Shown: positions 37,201 to 50,766, counted from the first letter of the stretch. The stretch is DNA of 64,000 bases from Bursaphelenchus xylophilus (GCA_904066235.2 CAJFCV020000006.1:4464001-4528000); one strand, 5' to 3'. Notes: generated from the sequence alone by a model not told the origin. Program-made: numbers and translations.

Positions 37201-39446
37201 AATGTTTTGGTGAAGAAAGACCAATTTGATGAAGTTTTTTGGAGACGGTAAAATACGTGTGGGCATGTTCGCTTTATTTAAAAGTGCATTGTAAACCAAA
37301 AGCTACCGATATTAAGCATGCAATCTTTGCTTCGTCTGTCAGCTACCGCACATAATGAAACATCGATTAGACGAGACAATTATGGTATGTTAAGGGTTCA
37401 TAAAAGTGCAAATGAGTAAGGGTTCATAAAAGTGCAAATGATGCGAAAAAGGGATTTATTAATTCTGAGACAATTGAGAGTACGGTAGACTAAAAGGGGG
37501 ATGGATTCGAAGAACTGAAGTCAAGTGTATTAAACTTTAATTTGTAAGTTTATTAAAAAAGTCAAGTGGAAGGGAAATGTTTAAAGTGCAATTTTCCACG
37601 TTTAGCAGCAACTGAATTTTACTAGATTGGCAAGGTAGATTACGTATAAAAAATTTAAAAAAAACTGAAAAATTAGGATCCATTTTATTTCTTCTAATTT
37701 CTTCAAAAATTATAGAACAGCGCACGGCAACATTTCTACTGTAAATTCAGCACAAAGGTCACTTTAATTTCTCCCACCACCACATCTTCGACAATCCACG
37801 CTAATGTCGCCATAATTTGCAGAAAACGAACGTCTCAGATTACAAACCGAATCCCAGATCCCCTCTGATTTCCGCTTGTCCAAAGTAAATAGAAATTTAT
37901 TGGCCAGAGGAGATTTATTGGAACGGGCGAACATATAAAATTCTGACGTATTTCGAGACGGAAATAAAGTGGATACAACAAATGTCCTAAGGACATTTCA
38001 GAGGTTTATGAGGTTGGGGTTTTAAGTGGAGATGGAAATGAGGAATGGAGTCAAGAATTGAGTCAGAGATGAGATTGAGTAGATTGCGGTAGAAGAACAA
38101 GAGGAAAAAAGGCCAAGGAGCTTGGTAAGAATAAATAAGGAAGTAGTTGGCAAGGACTCAAAACAAAGATGAAGTGTTAAGGAAAACAGCAAAAAAATTT
38201 TAATGTAGTTTTGGTCTTCAGAAATGGCCATAAAAAGTACTCAATTATATGGCTAGGTCCAAGAATTCCAACCAAAAAAATGAAAAATAATACTCCTTGA
38301 GTCATTGTGCAACACAAAAGCCCCAAAATTCCTCTTCCAATTACGTAGATCAGCCTCTAATTTCTGAGTACGACCGGCGGATTCTCTCAACTTTCACCCG
38401 GAAATTGGATTTGTCAATGAAATCCGACCCAATCCCTCTGAATCCATTTCTCACGTGCTAATTACGGCACCATACGGTTTTCATTTCCGGGAACGCATCC
38501 ACCGGAACATCACGCTCATTTCGTAGAGTAATATTTGATCCCCTACCGAGATGAAAAACAAATTTAGCCCGTCCAACAACGTGGGGGTTTGCAATTAAAA
38601 GGCGTCCGAATTAACTGGTTTCCCAAGGATTTTTTCGATGATAAATGTTTGTATTACAACGTGCGCCTTATGAATATTAAACAGCGCTGCAAACTGAAGG
38701 AATACGAAACAAAATAAAGAACGGTGAGATTAAACACGTCCGGCCTTTCCGGTCTGAATCCCTAATCGCCTATGAACTCTGACGTGAAGCGCTAAAGAAA
38801 GGGTAGGTCAAAGGTCAAAGAGCATATCGTAGAATAATGAAAGATGAAGCACGGTTAGAAAATGAGTTCTGAGCCCACCAACGAACAAAAAACTTTAGTA
38901 GTTTTTTTGAAATTACCTACAAAATAAAGTGGCTCAGGGGCGACGCGCCAAATTTCTTCGAGTTACAAGAAAATGGTCAAGTCAGCATGTTAATCACAAT
39001 TACATATATATATGTATTATGCATGACTCATACGTGCAGAATCAAAAAAACAGCTTGCCTCTATTGAAGAGAAAAAATTGCGCTCTAAGTAACATTACGA
39101 TACTGTAACGCCAAAGAATATGGGCATAATGGAGTGATTTGACAAACTCATCTACTTTTCAGCCTTATAAAGCACAGTAAAAACATCAAAAACCTTGAAT
39201 ATAAACAGAAGAAAAAATTAAAAACATGCACATCAAAAATTAAATGCGTCAGTTATGAGCGCCTTTTTTGTTTTGGAATGATGATGGTATGGGCAGCACT
39301 TTTGGAAATCATCAATTATTACGGAAGCCTGCAAAGTTAGGAGTTAAAGCCCACGGTAGGATATACATACAGGAATAATTTTATGGTGAATCAGTATAAT
39401 CATGCAGGGACCAGAGATCAACCAACCGAGATTTTAATTTTTTAAC
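31271..39446. other. 8-kb gene-free region
   Basis: AT-rich with many short homopolymer runs. I see no exon series, RNA gene or complete transposon. A 26-bp unit is repeated twice at 37391-37440 (TAAGGGTTCATAAAAGTGCA core). The frame 35812-36126 on the plus strand mirrors an equally open antisense frame and shows no domain. Confidence 0.45.
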
Positions 39447-39449
39447 TAA

Positions 39450-39715
39450 CAGGGGAAGTACCCCAAGTGCGACGCTTAGATTTTTGATGAAACTCGGTAC
39501 AAGGTTAGAATAATTTTCTTGAGATCGAAACTCGGCGAAAATTTGAGACTTTGCCAAATTTTGGCACGAAAAGTTATATACCTATTTCTACTATAGAGGG
39601 TAATGTTTCCACAAAAAAAAAATTTTCCGCACGATACAAGCAAATTTAAGGCTCTGACCGCTCTCCGCATCTAGCGTGTTGTCTTGGCGGCAAAGATCAT
39701 TCAATATCTCACTCA
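39450..39715 (+). mobile_element. Truncated 449-bp MITE, copy 3
   Basis: Starts CAGGGGAAGTACCCCAAGTG after TAA at 39447-39449 and follows copy 1 in order, with internal deletions, until about 39715, where similarity stops. The right terminal repeat is missing. Confidence 0.7.
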
Positions 39716-42700
39716 GTGGCGCCTACACGTTAAAATGCTCATTGAACTATACGTTACTATGTTTAAGACCTAAATGACTTCATTTTAAGCATGCCTTTTG
39801 GAGCGCCCAAAGAATCGTTCAATTACATCGTCTTTTTTTGCAATTTTGAAGCTCTGTTCAAATCTTGCTCATGAACTTTGCACCACATTCCTCGTAATTC
39901 AGCAAACATTTCACACAAGGAAGTCTCTAAACAAACATTTTCTTCAAACCCTACGTTTTTTAATTACGAAATCCTCACCATTGCAGCTTAATGCGCGGCC
40001 GGACATCAGAATCTGGTATCTAAAAAAGCAATTGAAAATAAATGAATTTCATGTGAATTCCACAGACTTAAGGGCTGAAATACGGCTTTGAAGATACGGT
40101 TCTTAACATGGAATTTGAATTTAATGAAAGAAATAAATGAAAAAAATCATGTCAGAAAGAAATACATAAAAGGAAGAAAAAACATAACTTTTTTACAAAC
40201 GAAGGATTGCAAGTGGGAGGGCAAGTGGACAAAAATTCTGATTCCTTCATAAAAAAGATATGAAGCACTCATTTCCCTAGAGGATGCTGAGACTTGAGAC
40301 GCTCTACATAAACCGTTCAGCGGCTTATGAAAGGCGGAAGTCCTCAAATATGGTTATCTCTAGTGAATAAGTTTGTTAAAATGAAAATCGTAGCTTTGTA
40401 AGTTTATGATTTCAAAGCACAATAAACCCCTTGAACGGCCAATTCGTTGAAGAGAAAACCAGTCCATAAAACAATTTTAGAGTTCATCAGAGTTATTTTT
40501 AAGTCGAAATGGACCTCCGCACATCGAAGCCCTGGCATAACAACTCTTTTTTTGAAAAATTCAGGATTTTTGGACCCATGCCATTTAGAAGATGATTGAT
40601 CCCAGAAGTTCTTGAAGAATCTTAAGCATTATTTTTAGGTCGGTTTTACTTCAATCAAGAGACATATGTGCAAAAATCCCGTTCGCATTCCTCGCAGGCT
40701 TCCCTGGCCAGGCCTTTAGGCCTTTGATACAGTAGTTTAACTCATTTATTATTCGTTTCTTCGTCATCAATCTTCTGTCAGGTAATCTTGCTCATTTCCT
40801 CAATTTTTGATTAATTTTTTCGTCGCCAAAAACAAGAGCATTTATCATAATCTTGAATAAATTATACAAAACACCTGTTATTTCGAGTTCAAACTTTGAA
40901 ACCCGACAAAACAACACTTGGCTATTGTGGGAGCGCGTATTCAAGTACGTCGCATTTTTTACAGACAATATGAATTGTTTTGGGATAACCGTTTTAATTA
41001 TAGCTTGTAGGGAACGTGATGGCTTGTCTGTGACTTACTCTTCCCTCTTGTTTGTTTCTTTTTTGTAGTTTTCTATCGATCTTAAGTTAATATTCTTTCA
41101 CTTAAACATACGTAAATATCATGACTTGAGGTTGTGAAGTAGTCTCGTCTTTGAGAACCTTGGAGTGAAGGTTCAAAATTAAGGCTAAGACGCTCGTTTT
41201 GTGATGATAAATACACAGGATATCCTCTGTATGTAGTAGAGTCCTCCCGTCCGCCGTTTTTACATCTTTCTCTAAACTATGTACGTACATACATATAATG
41301 TACTTTAAAGAGGCCCTAAAATATTCAAAAATACCTCTTATGTTGAGGTTGTTCGAATTGTACGCCTTATGTGTATAAACACAAGTGTACAAATGGAAAT
41401 TGAGAAACCCTAAATTTGGTATCGCAAGGCTTTGAATACTCTTAAAAAGCATTTTTTAGTTAAATAAAGGCCGTGGGTGGATGGGTCTTTAAGAGGCATT
41501 TAGGACCAAAGATCTGTAATGACCCTTGTGAAAAATTAACCGCATTTTTTTGCGGTTCCACCATTTTTTCAAGGAAGTTTTCTGTAAGCTGAGGTGAGAT
41601 GCTATTTAGCTCATGACATGTTCATTTGAATAAAAATCATTCTGTCTGGAAAATAATGTAGGCTTGAAAAGGGCTTGGCAGGCCAAGAGCACTCCCAGTA
41701 GTTTGTCCTAACGAAGCCTGGGATGTTTGGCTATTAGTCTCTTGAAAACTACAAAAATGTGAACCCATATCGACTTTGATTACCTCCCTCTGTTTTGGTA
41801 ATCCAATTTATTTTCGTCTCTTCAAAATGCGCTGGGTCTTAATTTGATATTCTTGCTGACTACACACTTTCGTATTGTTATTTTTACATTTCTTTGAGAA
41901 ATTTGGTCGCGTCACCTTTTATTCCAGTTTTTGAGGAGGAGCCGAAAGATCGCTTTGAATATTTAAAGTTGCTATGAAAGTGCCGGAAAAATGGGATAGT
42001 CAGCTTCAATTTTATGCCCAATTTAACTACACAGGACTGTCTATGAAAGGGTATTTGAATCAAGTTTGTCTCTCGCTCCATTTTTTAGCCCTTTCGGATG
42101 AAATTTGGTCCAACATTTCTTTCTACAGTTATTGCCCTTGCATTGTACTAAGAATTCGTTAAGAGTATCAGATTGTCGTTCTTGTCATATTTCCCAATTG
42201 AGTTATTGCAATCTGATTATTCGAAAAAGGCTGGAATGACTGTTAACCTAGTTACGGAACATAATCGCATTTTGGTTTTTGGCAGCCGGATTATAAGTGC
42301 ACATGCAAAAGTACGGTAAAAAGTCAACGTTCTTTTGAAAGGAATTTCTGGAGAAAAGCAGTATAAAAAACCGTGGCATTTACTTCAGAAATAGTTGAAA
42401 TTCATAACTTTTCCGTGTATTGTTACTTTATGTAATACTTTCCAAAATTCCAAGTATCAACCGTTCAAAGAGCGTTAAAAAATATATGTTTTTCTTTGGT
42501 TTTGCGTCAGACTTTTTAGCTGCCTCTACTTCGAAATAAAGTCATTTGAAATATGTAGTTAAAGCGTTATTTTTCCAACGTCTTTACTATGTTTTTCTAC
42601 CACCCAGTTTTAGAAATTGTACCAGAAAACAAGGAGGTAGGCCATCCGCTTTCTGCTATTTCAAATGGGAGAAACACAAAGCCCTGCCCTCGTATTGTAG

Positions 42701-43135
42701 TTGCCCGAAGTAAATATGAATATAATGTGTTCGTAACCATTGAAACTTTACAATTGTAGTCACATCTCTTTAAAATGAAACGTGTAATTATGAAAGTTGA
42801 GTCTAGCATATGCCTACATTTTGTATTAATAACTTCAAGAGATACAATGAATCTAACCTACTGATAGACGAAATTTGCTTACTTTATACCTTGTACTTTG
42901 TCTCCATTTTACTGTAGCACATGTCTTTTTTCACCGGCCACTGTATTCCGCTTTCGTCATGTAGCACTACGGAGCTCTAATAATACTTTGCTTTCGTTTT
43001 ATTTACAATTCATATACAGCCCACCGTTAACGCATTTTCTGGCCAAAAAATTTTGAAACGGACCACTATTTGCCGCCTTTGACATCACATAGTTTTTAAT
43101 ATTTATTTTGACATTTCGGTTTCTAACGACATTTA
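39716..43135. other. Gene-free spacer
   Basis: No supported coding region, RNA gene or complete repeat. Open frames are short and AT-driven. Confidence 0.4.
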
Positions 43136-43139
43136 TTAA

Positions 43140-44376
43140 CCCTTTCCGGACGAGTCGGCACCTCCATGCAGAAATGAAAGAGGGTACCCTACTGAGTAAC
43201 GGCATAATAGTGGTTCAGCCCATCGAAGCGTTATTTGGGACTTATGACAAAAAATGTCCTAAAAAGTACCCCAGTTGACATAACCCTTATAAAATTTTGC
43301 TAACGACCTGTAAATTAGAAACTACCGCTAAGTTAAAGTCTAACACTCCTACTACTGTTACATCCAAGAACTGTCCAAATCGGACCACTACGGGATTAGT
43401 TATCGACTTTTGGAAATTGAATTTTAAATTTCGACCAATTTTTGGCCCAAAATTGAGTATATCTTCCGCCGGAATCAACCATTTCAGTCTAAATGTGGTT
43501 TTTCTGAATCTAGAGTGACGCTAGCTTCTTCCCAGAATGTTTCCAGAAAAAACCTACAGGGCACGTTTCTGTAAAAAGCGAAAAGGTTGAAAGCGTAAAG
43601 GTTTCATCGTATAAAATGTCGCCGCAAGCCGAGAAGGGTCGGGCGCAGCTCGAAAGGCGAAAATAATATATATTTTTTTGAGAAATACTATTTTAGTGTG
43701 AAACTAAAGCAAAATCCAATGAAATTGCCTGAAAACGCATTAAAAATATTAAAATGACATTGAGTTAATGTTTGCGTGCTCTGTCTGTCTGTATTTCATC
43801 TGAATTCAGCTTGTCGACACTAAAATAATATTTTTCGAAGAAAAAATATTATTTTCGCCTTTCGAGCTGCGCCCGACCCTTTTCGGCTTGCGGCGACATT
43901 TTATACGGCGAAACCTTTACGTTTTCAACTTTTTTGCTTTTTACAGAAACGTGCTCTATAGGTTTTTTCTGGAAACATTCTGGGAAGAAGCTAGCGTCAC
44001 TCTAGATTCAGAAAAACCACATTTAGACTGAAATGGTTGATTCCGGCGGAAGATATACTCAATTTTGGGCCAAAAATTGGTCGAAGTTTAAAATTCAATT
44101 TCCAAAAGTCGATAACTAATCCCGTAGTGGTCCGATTTGGACAGTTCTTGGATGTAACAGTAGTAGGAGTGTTAGACTTTAACTTAGCGGTAGTTTCTAA
44201 TTTACAGGTCGTTAGCAAAATTTTATAAGGGTTATGTCAACTGGGGGTACTTTTTAGGACATTTTTTGTCATAAGTCCCAAATAACGCTTCGATGGGCTG
44301 AACCACTATTATGCCGTTACTCAGTAGGGTACCCTCTTTCATTTCTGCATGGAGGTGCCGACTCGTCCGGAAAGGG
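43140..44376. mobile_element. piggyBac-like non-autonomous element with ~560-bp inverted arms
   Basis: The ends CCCTTTCCGGACGAGTCGGC and its reverse complement are flanked exactly by TTAA at 43136-43139 and 44377-44380. The CCC(T/A) terminus plus TTAA duplication is the piggyBac signature. The arms (about 43140-43700 and 43817-44376) are near-identical inverted copies with scattered mismatches, leaving a spacer of about 110 bp. Open frames at 43297-43518 and 43997-44218 are the same arm read twice and are not genes. No transposase is present. Confidence 0.9.
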
Positions 44377-44380
44377 TTAA

Positions 44381-45540
44381 AGATATAGCCCACTTCTGAA
44401 TGACTTGTTTCAATTAGTACTCATGTCAGCATTATGAATGAACAAGAGGTTGTTGTTATTTTTCAAATTGAGCCATTCGAATTTTTCAAAGATTTCTGCG
44501 GCCGAGAGAGATTACGCGAAACATGGAGAGCGGTCAGAGAGTAAAACACTTTTTTTGCCATATCTTTGCAAATTTGGCGTGGAAAACGTCGACTTCTTGT
44601 GCAAATACTTCCGTCAACGGTAGGGAAATCTCTGAAACTTTTTATGCCAAAAGTATCCAAAAAAGTTTCAATTTCTTCCGAATTTCGATCATCACTTCAA
44701 GCACCTCTCTCTGTTCATTAACTTTCTATTTTATAAGTATAATAGTTGATGGCATGTATAATCATCGTTTTATCTTTATGCTTTAGCAGTGTCCATAGGT
44801 ACCAATTTGTAATACAAACTATTGTGGATACTTTGAGTACGGAACTGCGATTCAGGCTTAGAAGGAGGTGCGAAGCACAACTTTTTTGAAAATTTAGCTT
44901 GCATTTTGCAGAAATAACCAAGATATACCACAATGTTTGCCGACCGGACGATACCGTAATGAGTGTTCAAGAGAAAAAACTATTGCTTTTCACAGTAAAC
45001 GGAATTTCCATAGGAGGCTTAAAACAACGTGCCAATTTTTTCAACTTTCGATCAAGGAAGCTCGGTCGTTTTTTGCAGGAGAAGTCTAACCCCTGAATTT
45101 TACTTTATCTTTATCATAAAAACTTGCTATAAAATTTATGAAAAGTGTTATTAAAATTTAAGCTTCGCAACAAGAACAATTCTATTTTTAGAATTTGTTA
45201 AAGTTCACTGCGTGCTACTGCTCTGCTGTTTCCACCTGTCCATGTGACATTCTTGAAACATTATTTAATAAAACTACGGTTATTTCTTTTTCGATTTTAG
45301 CCAAAAAAAAGTTTTTTTGGCCATCTTTACACAGCACAAAGATCCCGGTTGTCATGCCTGTTTTGGCTAGCCAAAAAAACAAAAAATGGTTTTGTTATTT
45401 CTCCCAATTACCGTTTTCTAATCTTCGTTTGCTGTTCATTGAACTAAATACAATATACTTTGGAAAATAACTTTCGGGTTTTTGCAAATTTTGAGTTCTA
45501 ATTTATTACACTATGCATTTTAATATTGTTTTCAGGTGCC
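44381..45540. other. Spacer with a decayed repeat
   Basis: At about 44495-44720 a diverged fragment of the 449-bp MITE family can be read (CTGCGGCCGAGAGAG, then GGAGAGCGGTCAGAGAG). The rest is AT-rich and non-coding, probably the upstream region of the chemoreceptor gene. Confidence 0.4.
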
Positions 45541-47239
45541 ATGGATGCGCTCGTCTTTGTAGAATGGGGAAATAGACTAACCACCGTAGCTGCCGTATGC
45601 TTTACATTGTTTTTTTGTGTCACAATTGAAAAATGCAAACAATTCCATCCAAATTTGAGGCTTTATTTGGTAAGAAATTTTCTGACTTTTTTCCATAATG
45701 TTTGAAAGTTTTTTTGTCACCAAAGATTTTATTTTTATGCTTATTCTTCTTTCCAGAAATTTGTCGTTATTCCCCTGACCTTCGTTGGAATATGCCGTCT
45801 GTTGGATGACGTCAACGAGTACATTTTAAAACTCAACACTAATCACATTTATTGCCGCCTGCTCAGTTATTCGCAAGCATTTTTTGTCGGAATCAGTGTG
45901 GTGATGGTTGCAGCGATCTTGACAGAACGATGGGTCGCGACGTACGATCGAAAATATTACGAACATCGGGGAACGAGGAAGGCAAAGACATATGCGGTTG
46001 GGATCTTTGCCCACGGGGTCGCTTACTCGTTTCTGGTGCATTATTTTGGAACTAGATTCAAAGGTGGGTTCAAAATGAGACAAAGTTTGCTGAAGGCTTA
46101 GTAGGCTGAAATATCAAGTCATTGAGGATACGCTGTTGGAAAAGGAAGACAATTGATTAAACCAATATCTTTGTTGGGGCATTCAGTAGAGTCATTGAAG
46201 CCAAGTCATGACGGGAATTATTTTTTTTTTTCTTTTTTTGTGGGCGTACGTTACACTTCAATAAAAATTATCAATGACCTTAAAGAAGTACCTCAATCTC
46301 AGTAGACGGTAAATTTTAATAACTTCTTGAACATATTTTCGGAGCCTTATTTACGCCCGTGAGACTTACTAGCTGAACAACAATGTTTTTTTATATAGGA
46401 TTAACACTTGTTTTACAACTATAATCTGATTATAAATATTATACAACCACTTGCTTGTTACAAAATTCGGTTGTTCCAAGTGTCTTTGCCTTCAAGACGT
46501 TTGAATTTACACTCATCTAATTTCTCCCTATTTCAGCGACATTTCCCAATCGCTGCTGTGTTGTTGACCGATATCCGGTGATCGATGGGATCGGCTTATT
46601 TGCTTGTGGAACGGTCACAATGTGCCTGACGCCAGTCATGATCTACCTCTACTATTACAACAAGCGCCTTATGAATAACCGTGTCATGATGGAGTCTCTA
46701 AGTGCCCGCTTTCAGTTGGCCGAGAACATCATGATTTTGCGGTGTTTTATTCCAGTCTTCATAGTTGGGTTTCTAATCATCGGGAGCCTTGGGTTCTGGA
46801 CGTCGGAGATGTCGGCGTTTTTGTCGGTGGTGGCGCCAGACTATGTGATTACAATGAAGGTTTGCATTCGAGTAAGCTTTTGAATTACATGACCATTTTT
46901 TGACATGATTTCCTTATTCCTAACATCTCGGCTGCCTTTGTAAAGCCTCAGCTAAACTTTTTCTACACTTACCTTGTCTATTTCCTCACTTTTTCTTTTC
47001 AGATCTCCCGTGCCTGTGCTGACTCGTTGTGTATCGCGATTGTCGTTATCTTCTGCCAAGTCCATCCAGCTCTTCGCAGTCGAATGAGAAATTATTACAA
47101 CCGAATACGACCCAATCAATGCTCCCAGGAAACGGCATTCATCGTGCTGCGCAGCTCAAAGGTTACGGACTACCAAAAAGAGACCGAAGACTATTTCCAG
47201 CAGCTGGAAAGTCAATGGAATAAGTTGCAAAAACGCTAA
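45541..47239 (+). CDS. Nematode 7TM chemoreceptor, SRE-like, 331 aa
   Basis: Exons 45541-45669, 45757-46063, 46537-46859 and 47003-47239 join in phase (996 nt). Several membrane helices are visible: an N-terminal segment AAVCFTLFFCV, one around AFFVGISVVMVAAILTERWV, GIGLFACGTVTMCLTPVMIY, and CFIPVFIVGFLIIGSLGFW. The TERWVATYDRKYYE turn and SARFQLAENI before TM6 resemble the SRE/SRA-type receptor families, usually expressed in sensory neurons. The exact family is not certain. The N-terminus is short, so TM1 begins almost at once. A TTTTCAG acceptor ends five bases before the ATG, so the transcript may be trans-spliced or have a 5' UTR intron. An AATAAA lies near 47367. Confidence 0.8.
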
Positions 47240-48209
47240 CTATTATCTGAAAACATTATTCATACTTACTTTACCTCACGTTAGAAGAAACTGTGCCATA
47301 ACTATAATATTTCAAGAATGACGGGGTCTGTTTGTCATGCCATTCAATAAGCATTAACGAAACTGTGAATAAATAATGATCTGAACACTATTCGGTCTAA
47401 ACGGACTGCTCAGACTTGGGTGTAAGCATTTGACACTACTACAGAAAGAATGGAAATGGAGTCCGTTGAACCCGCGGTTGGCAGCTTAAAATGTAAATTT
47501 CAGAGTGAACATGGGATTTGCGTTTTTATTTGAATGTTTCGTTTTGGATTCTTTGGTCAAAAAAACTCATGAACTGTTTTGATGAGAGAACAAGAGGTCA
47601 ACTGAATCGTTACATAATGGATCATGTGCCTCTAGGACATAAATAAGCACTGTAAGAAATTCGCATGACGGGACTGACAAAGGATCTACCAAATAAGGGC
47701 TTTTTCCTCACAATTAATGGTTCTGAAGTGCAACTAACAGGTTATCTTTGAAGCTCGGCCCAGTGATTCACATTAAAAAATATATGTATCAATTTGTCAT
47801 CAATATGGATAGATAAAAACACTGATATTATCCGGATATTTTGGCCAACAATTCGGGTACGAAGACAAATATTTTTGGCTTTGTAAAAAATGAGAATTGA
47901 GGAAATTCGACAAGTTACATCATCTTCCGATCAAGACTTGCCGCGGGTCATGCATGAAACCTTAATTGCCCCCTACCCTCGTGTTTATCCTAAAATCAAA
48001 AAAAAACCGTTTTCCCTAATCTTTGCTTTGGCTTCGGGAAATTGCGAACAGTGTTTGTCAACGGAAAGTTGCCATCTCGCGGAGTTTTGCATATCAATCG
48101 AATAACAAAAGAGTTTTTTGGCTGTATTGTGCAACGAATTTAATGGTATTTAAGGTCGATTGATATGTAGGAGAAGCACAGAGCAATAAGTGTTCGAAAA
48201 GCTTTCACG
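47240..48209. other. Spacer upstream of lipase 1
   Basis: Contains the 3' UTR of the chemoreceptor gene (AATAAA near 47367) and the presumed promoter of lipase 1. No other gene is supported. Confidence 0.4.
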
Positions 48210-49794
48210 ATGACTTTGAGGGCACGTGGGCTGCTTTTAATGACCTTGTTGACTGGAATCGGTGCTGTAGCAAGCAGTGGGCTATACGACGTGGAAGAGA
48301 GCTTGGACGCGGTAAGTCGCTTTATAGCATACATGAAATGACATGCTAAGTATATTTTACCTTTAAAATATTGTCAGGTCGGCATTATTGAGCATTGGGG
48401 ATACCCTGCTGAGACCCACACCGCCGAGACTGAAGATGGTTGGCTCCTTGACATCCATCGCATTCCTCACGGCAAAGTTGATGATGGAAAGACGAACAAG
48501 CCGGTAGTTATCCTCCATCATGGAGTTGAATGTGCCAGTGACAATTTTGTTCTGAACCTTCCGAATCAAAGTGCCGGATTCGTCTTTGCGGATGCTGGCT
48601 TTGATGTTTGGATGCCCAATTCTCGAGGGAACACCTATACAAATCATGTCAAATACAACCGGCTTCAACCCGATTTTTGGAAGTTCACGTAAGTTTTGAT
48701 GCTGTTAGACAGGCATCTTAAAGGATGAAAAATCATTTTTCATACCCAATTTCAGCGCCGACGACATGCAAAAATACGACCTTCCAGCCGTTTTCGACCT
48801 TATCGAGAACGTTACCGGTCAATCTTCCGTTTACTATGTTGGCCACAGTCAAGGCACCGTGATCATGTTTGCCAAGCTCTCCGATGACCCTTCTTTTAAC
48901 CGTCGCCTCAAAAAGTTCTTCGCTCTCGGCCCTGGAGTTCAGTTCACAGGCGTTCAAGGTCCCTTCCGATTAATCTGTCAAACCGACAGCCTTATTCTTG
49001 GCGACGTCATCTGGGATCTTCTTCCTTGGACTGAGTTTGCTCTAGGATTGTTGGACCAAAAAACTGTTGATGTTTTGGCTGCATTAACTTGCACATTGGA
49101 CATTCAGCGAGAATATTGCGCTAATGTCTTCTATTGGATCGGAGGAAAAAGCATTCAAACGAATGTTACTAGGATGAACGTCTTTTTGACACATATTCCC
49201 GCTGGAACTTCAACAGCCAACATTCAACGGTACTGTCAGTCGTTGAACAACGGAGGCTTCAACTGGTACAAATTCCCAACCGAAGCCGAGAATATTGCTC
49301 ATTATGGAAGTGTATGTGAACAGCATTTTTTAGTTAAAAGCAGGGGGGAGGGGTGTCTCCGTCGGTAAATATTATAGGTTTAGAAAAAAAATGAAAAAAG
49401 CGGATATTAGTATCTAGCGGTATATTTCATAACACAAGTAATAAAATTAGAAAAGATTATATGGTCCAACCTATTGCTTTGCAAAGCAAAGGCTTCATTT
49501 TTTGAAAAGAGTTGAACAACATCTAACCAGCACATTTTTCAGGCCACTCCGCCATCATACGATCTCTCCAACGTCAATGTCCCCATCTATTTGTACACCA
49601 CTCCACTTGACTATTTCACCACTCAACAAGATCTTGATGGCTTTTTGATTCCACATCTAAATGACAGTCTTATCGTTGAATACAACCGCTACCCCAACTA
49701 CAGCCATATGGACTTGATCTGGGGTCTCAACGCCACGGCTGATATCTTCAGCAAGATTGTCAACACAATCAACGAAGATTTGGCTGGAAACTGA
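48210..49794 (+). CDS. Secreted acid-lipase-type alpha/beta hydrolase, 406 aa (lipase 1)
   Basis: Exons 48210-48311, 48378-48688, 48756-49311 and 49543-49794; phases agree. The protein belongs to the lysosomal acid lipase/gastric lipase family, which hydrolyses triglycerides and sterol esters; nematode members (LIPL type) are mostly intestinal and lysosomal or secreted. The signal peptide covers about residues 1-20. The AB-hydrolase lipase region starts VGIIEHWGYPAETH, and HHG supplies the oxyanion region. The nucleophile elbow is GHSQG with Ser169. The probable acid is Asp346 (TTPLDYFTT) and the base His378 (YSHMDLIWG), so the triad looks intact. The length is normal for the family. An AATAAA is at 49861-49866. 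It is convergent with lipase 2, and the inner exons are the same size in both genes. Confidence 0.93.
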
Positions 49795-50139
49795 GAAAAA
49801 AAAATGTTTATACACAATATAAAAACCACCGTAGAATCAAATGTAATTAGCTTGAGATTTAATAAAAACTTCTATAGTTTTTTTGGTACTTTACAGAGGC
49901 TCTAAAAATTTTATAGCAACTTTTTATTATTATATATATTATGAAAGCTTGTTGTCGTATATATGGTTTCCCTTCCGGGCTGTTCGGTATTCAGATGCAA
50001 TAGGAGCCTCTAATCAATCTTTGTAGATCTTATAATCCCCATGTCGTGCAAGTCCGCGACACACACGGCGAGAAAACAAAAGTGCATCCTGCACAGCGCA
50101 ATAGTTCTTTTCGGCTGTCGCCTGCACCCTGTTTTCCTA
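49795..50139. other. 3' UTR and spacer
   Basis: Polyadenylation signal AATAAA at 49861-49866, then AT-rich spacer between convergent lipase genes. Confidence 0.4.
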
Positions 50140-50585
50140 TCAACTGATTTCAAATCTGTAAAGAACGAGTGATCTTCATATCATAGCTTTGAAATATAGC
50201 ACTGAGAATACTGCAGTACCCCCAAAAACCTTATGAGAATAGATGTTACTCTGTACCGCCATGAAGAAGGTGAGGGAGAGCCTTGATTTTACGGCCTTCG
50301 GAAAGCTACTGATCTCCTGATTCCAAAACTGTAGGGAGCAGGTGTTTTCGTATCACAACTTTAGAGATATAGCACTGAGAATACTGCAGTACCCTCAAGA
50401 ACCATATAAAAGTAAATGTTACTCCATATCGTCATGAAGAAGGTGAGGGAGAGCCTTGATTTTACCACCGTCGGTAAGCTACTGATGTCCTGATTTCAAA
50501 ACTGTGGGGAACAGGTGTCGTCGTATCACAGCTTTAGAGATATAGCACTGAGAATAATGATGTGCCCCTACCTTATGAGAATAGA
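50140..50585. repeat. Tandem repeat, ~175-bp unit, about 2.5 copies
   Basis: Successive units share ATAGCACTGAGAATACTGCA, AAGAAGGTGAGGGAGAGCCT and an A-C-T-G-A-T-x-T-C block. Clear unit boundaries fall near 50145, 50317 and 50490; the last copy is partial. Units differ by scattered substitutions. The array lies between the 3' ends of lipases 1 and 2. Confidence 0.75.
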
Positions 50586-50766
50586 TGATTTTGCACAGTG
50601 CAAGCCGCCAAAATCACCCCAGCGACTTTACGGACGGACCAGTAGAGACAAGGTTGTGATACAAGCAAAGTAATAAATAAGTTTTATTTAGTCTCTAATT
50701 TTTCTATCGTCTACAAGTGGAAGATATAATAGATTTGTAGATACAACTGCAAGTATTAGTTTTGTC

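Noticed and set aside
43997..44218. Pair of almost identical 73-aa frames (also 43297-43518)
   Set aside because: They are the two inverted arms of the piggyBac-like element read on opposite strands, not duplicated genes.
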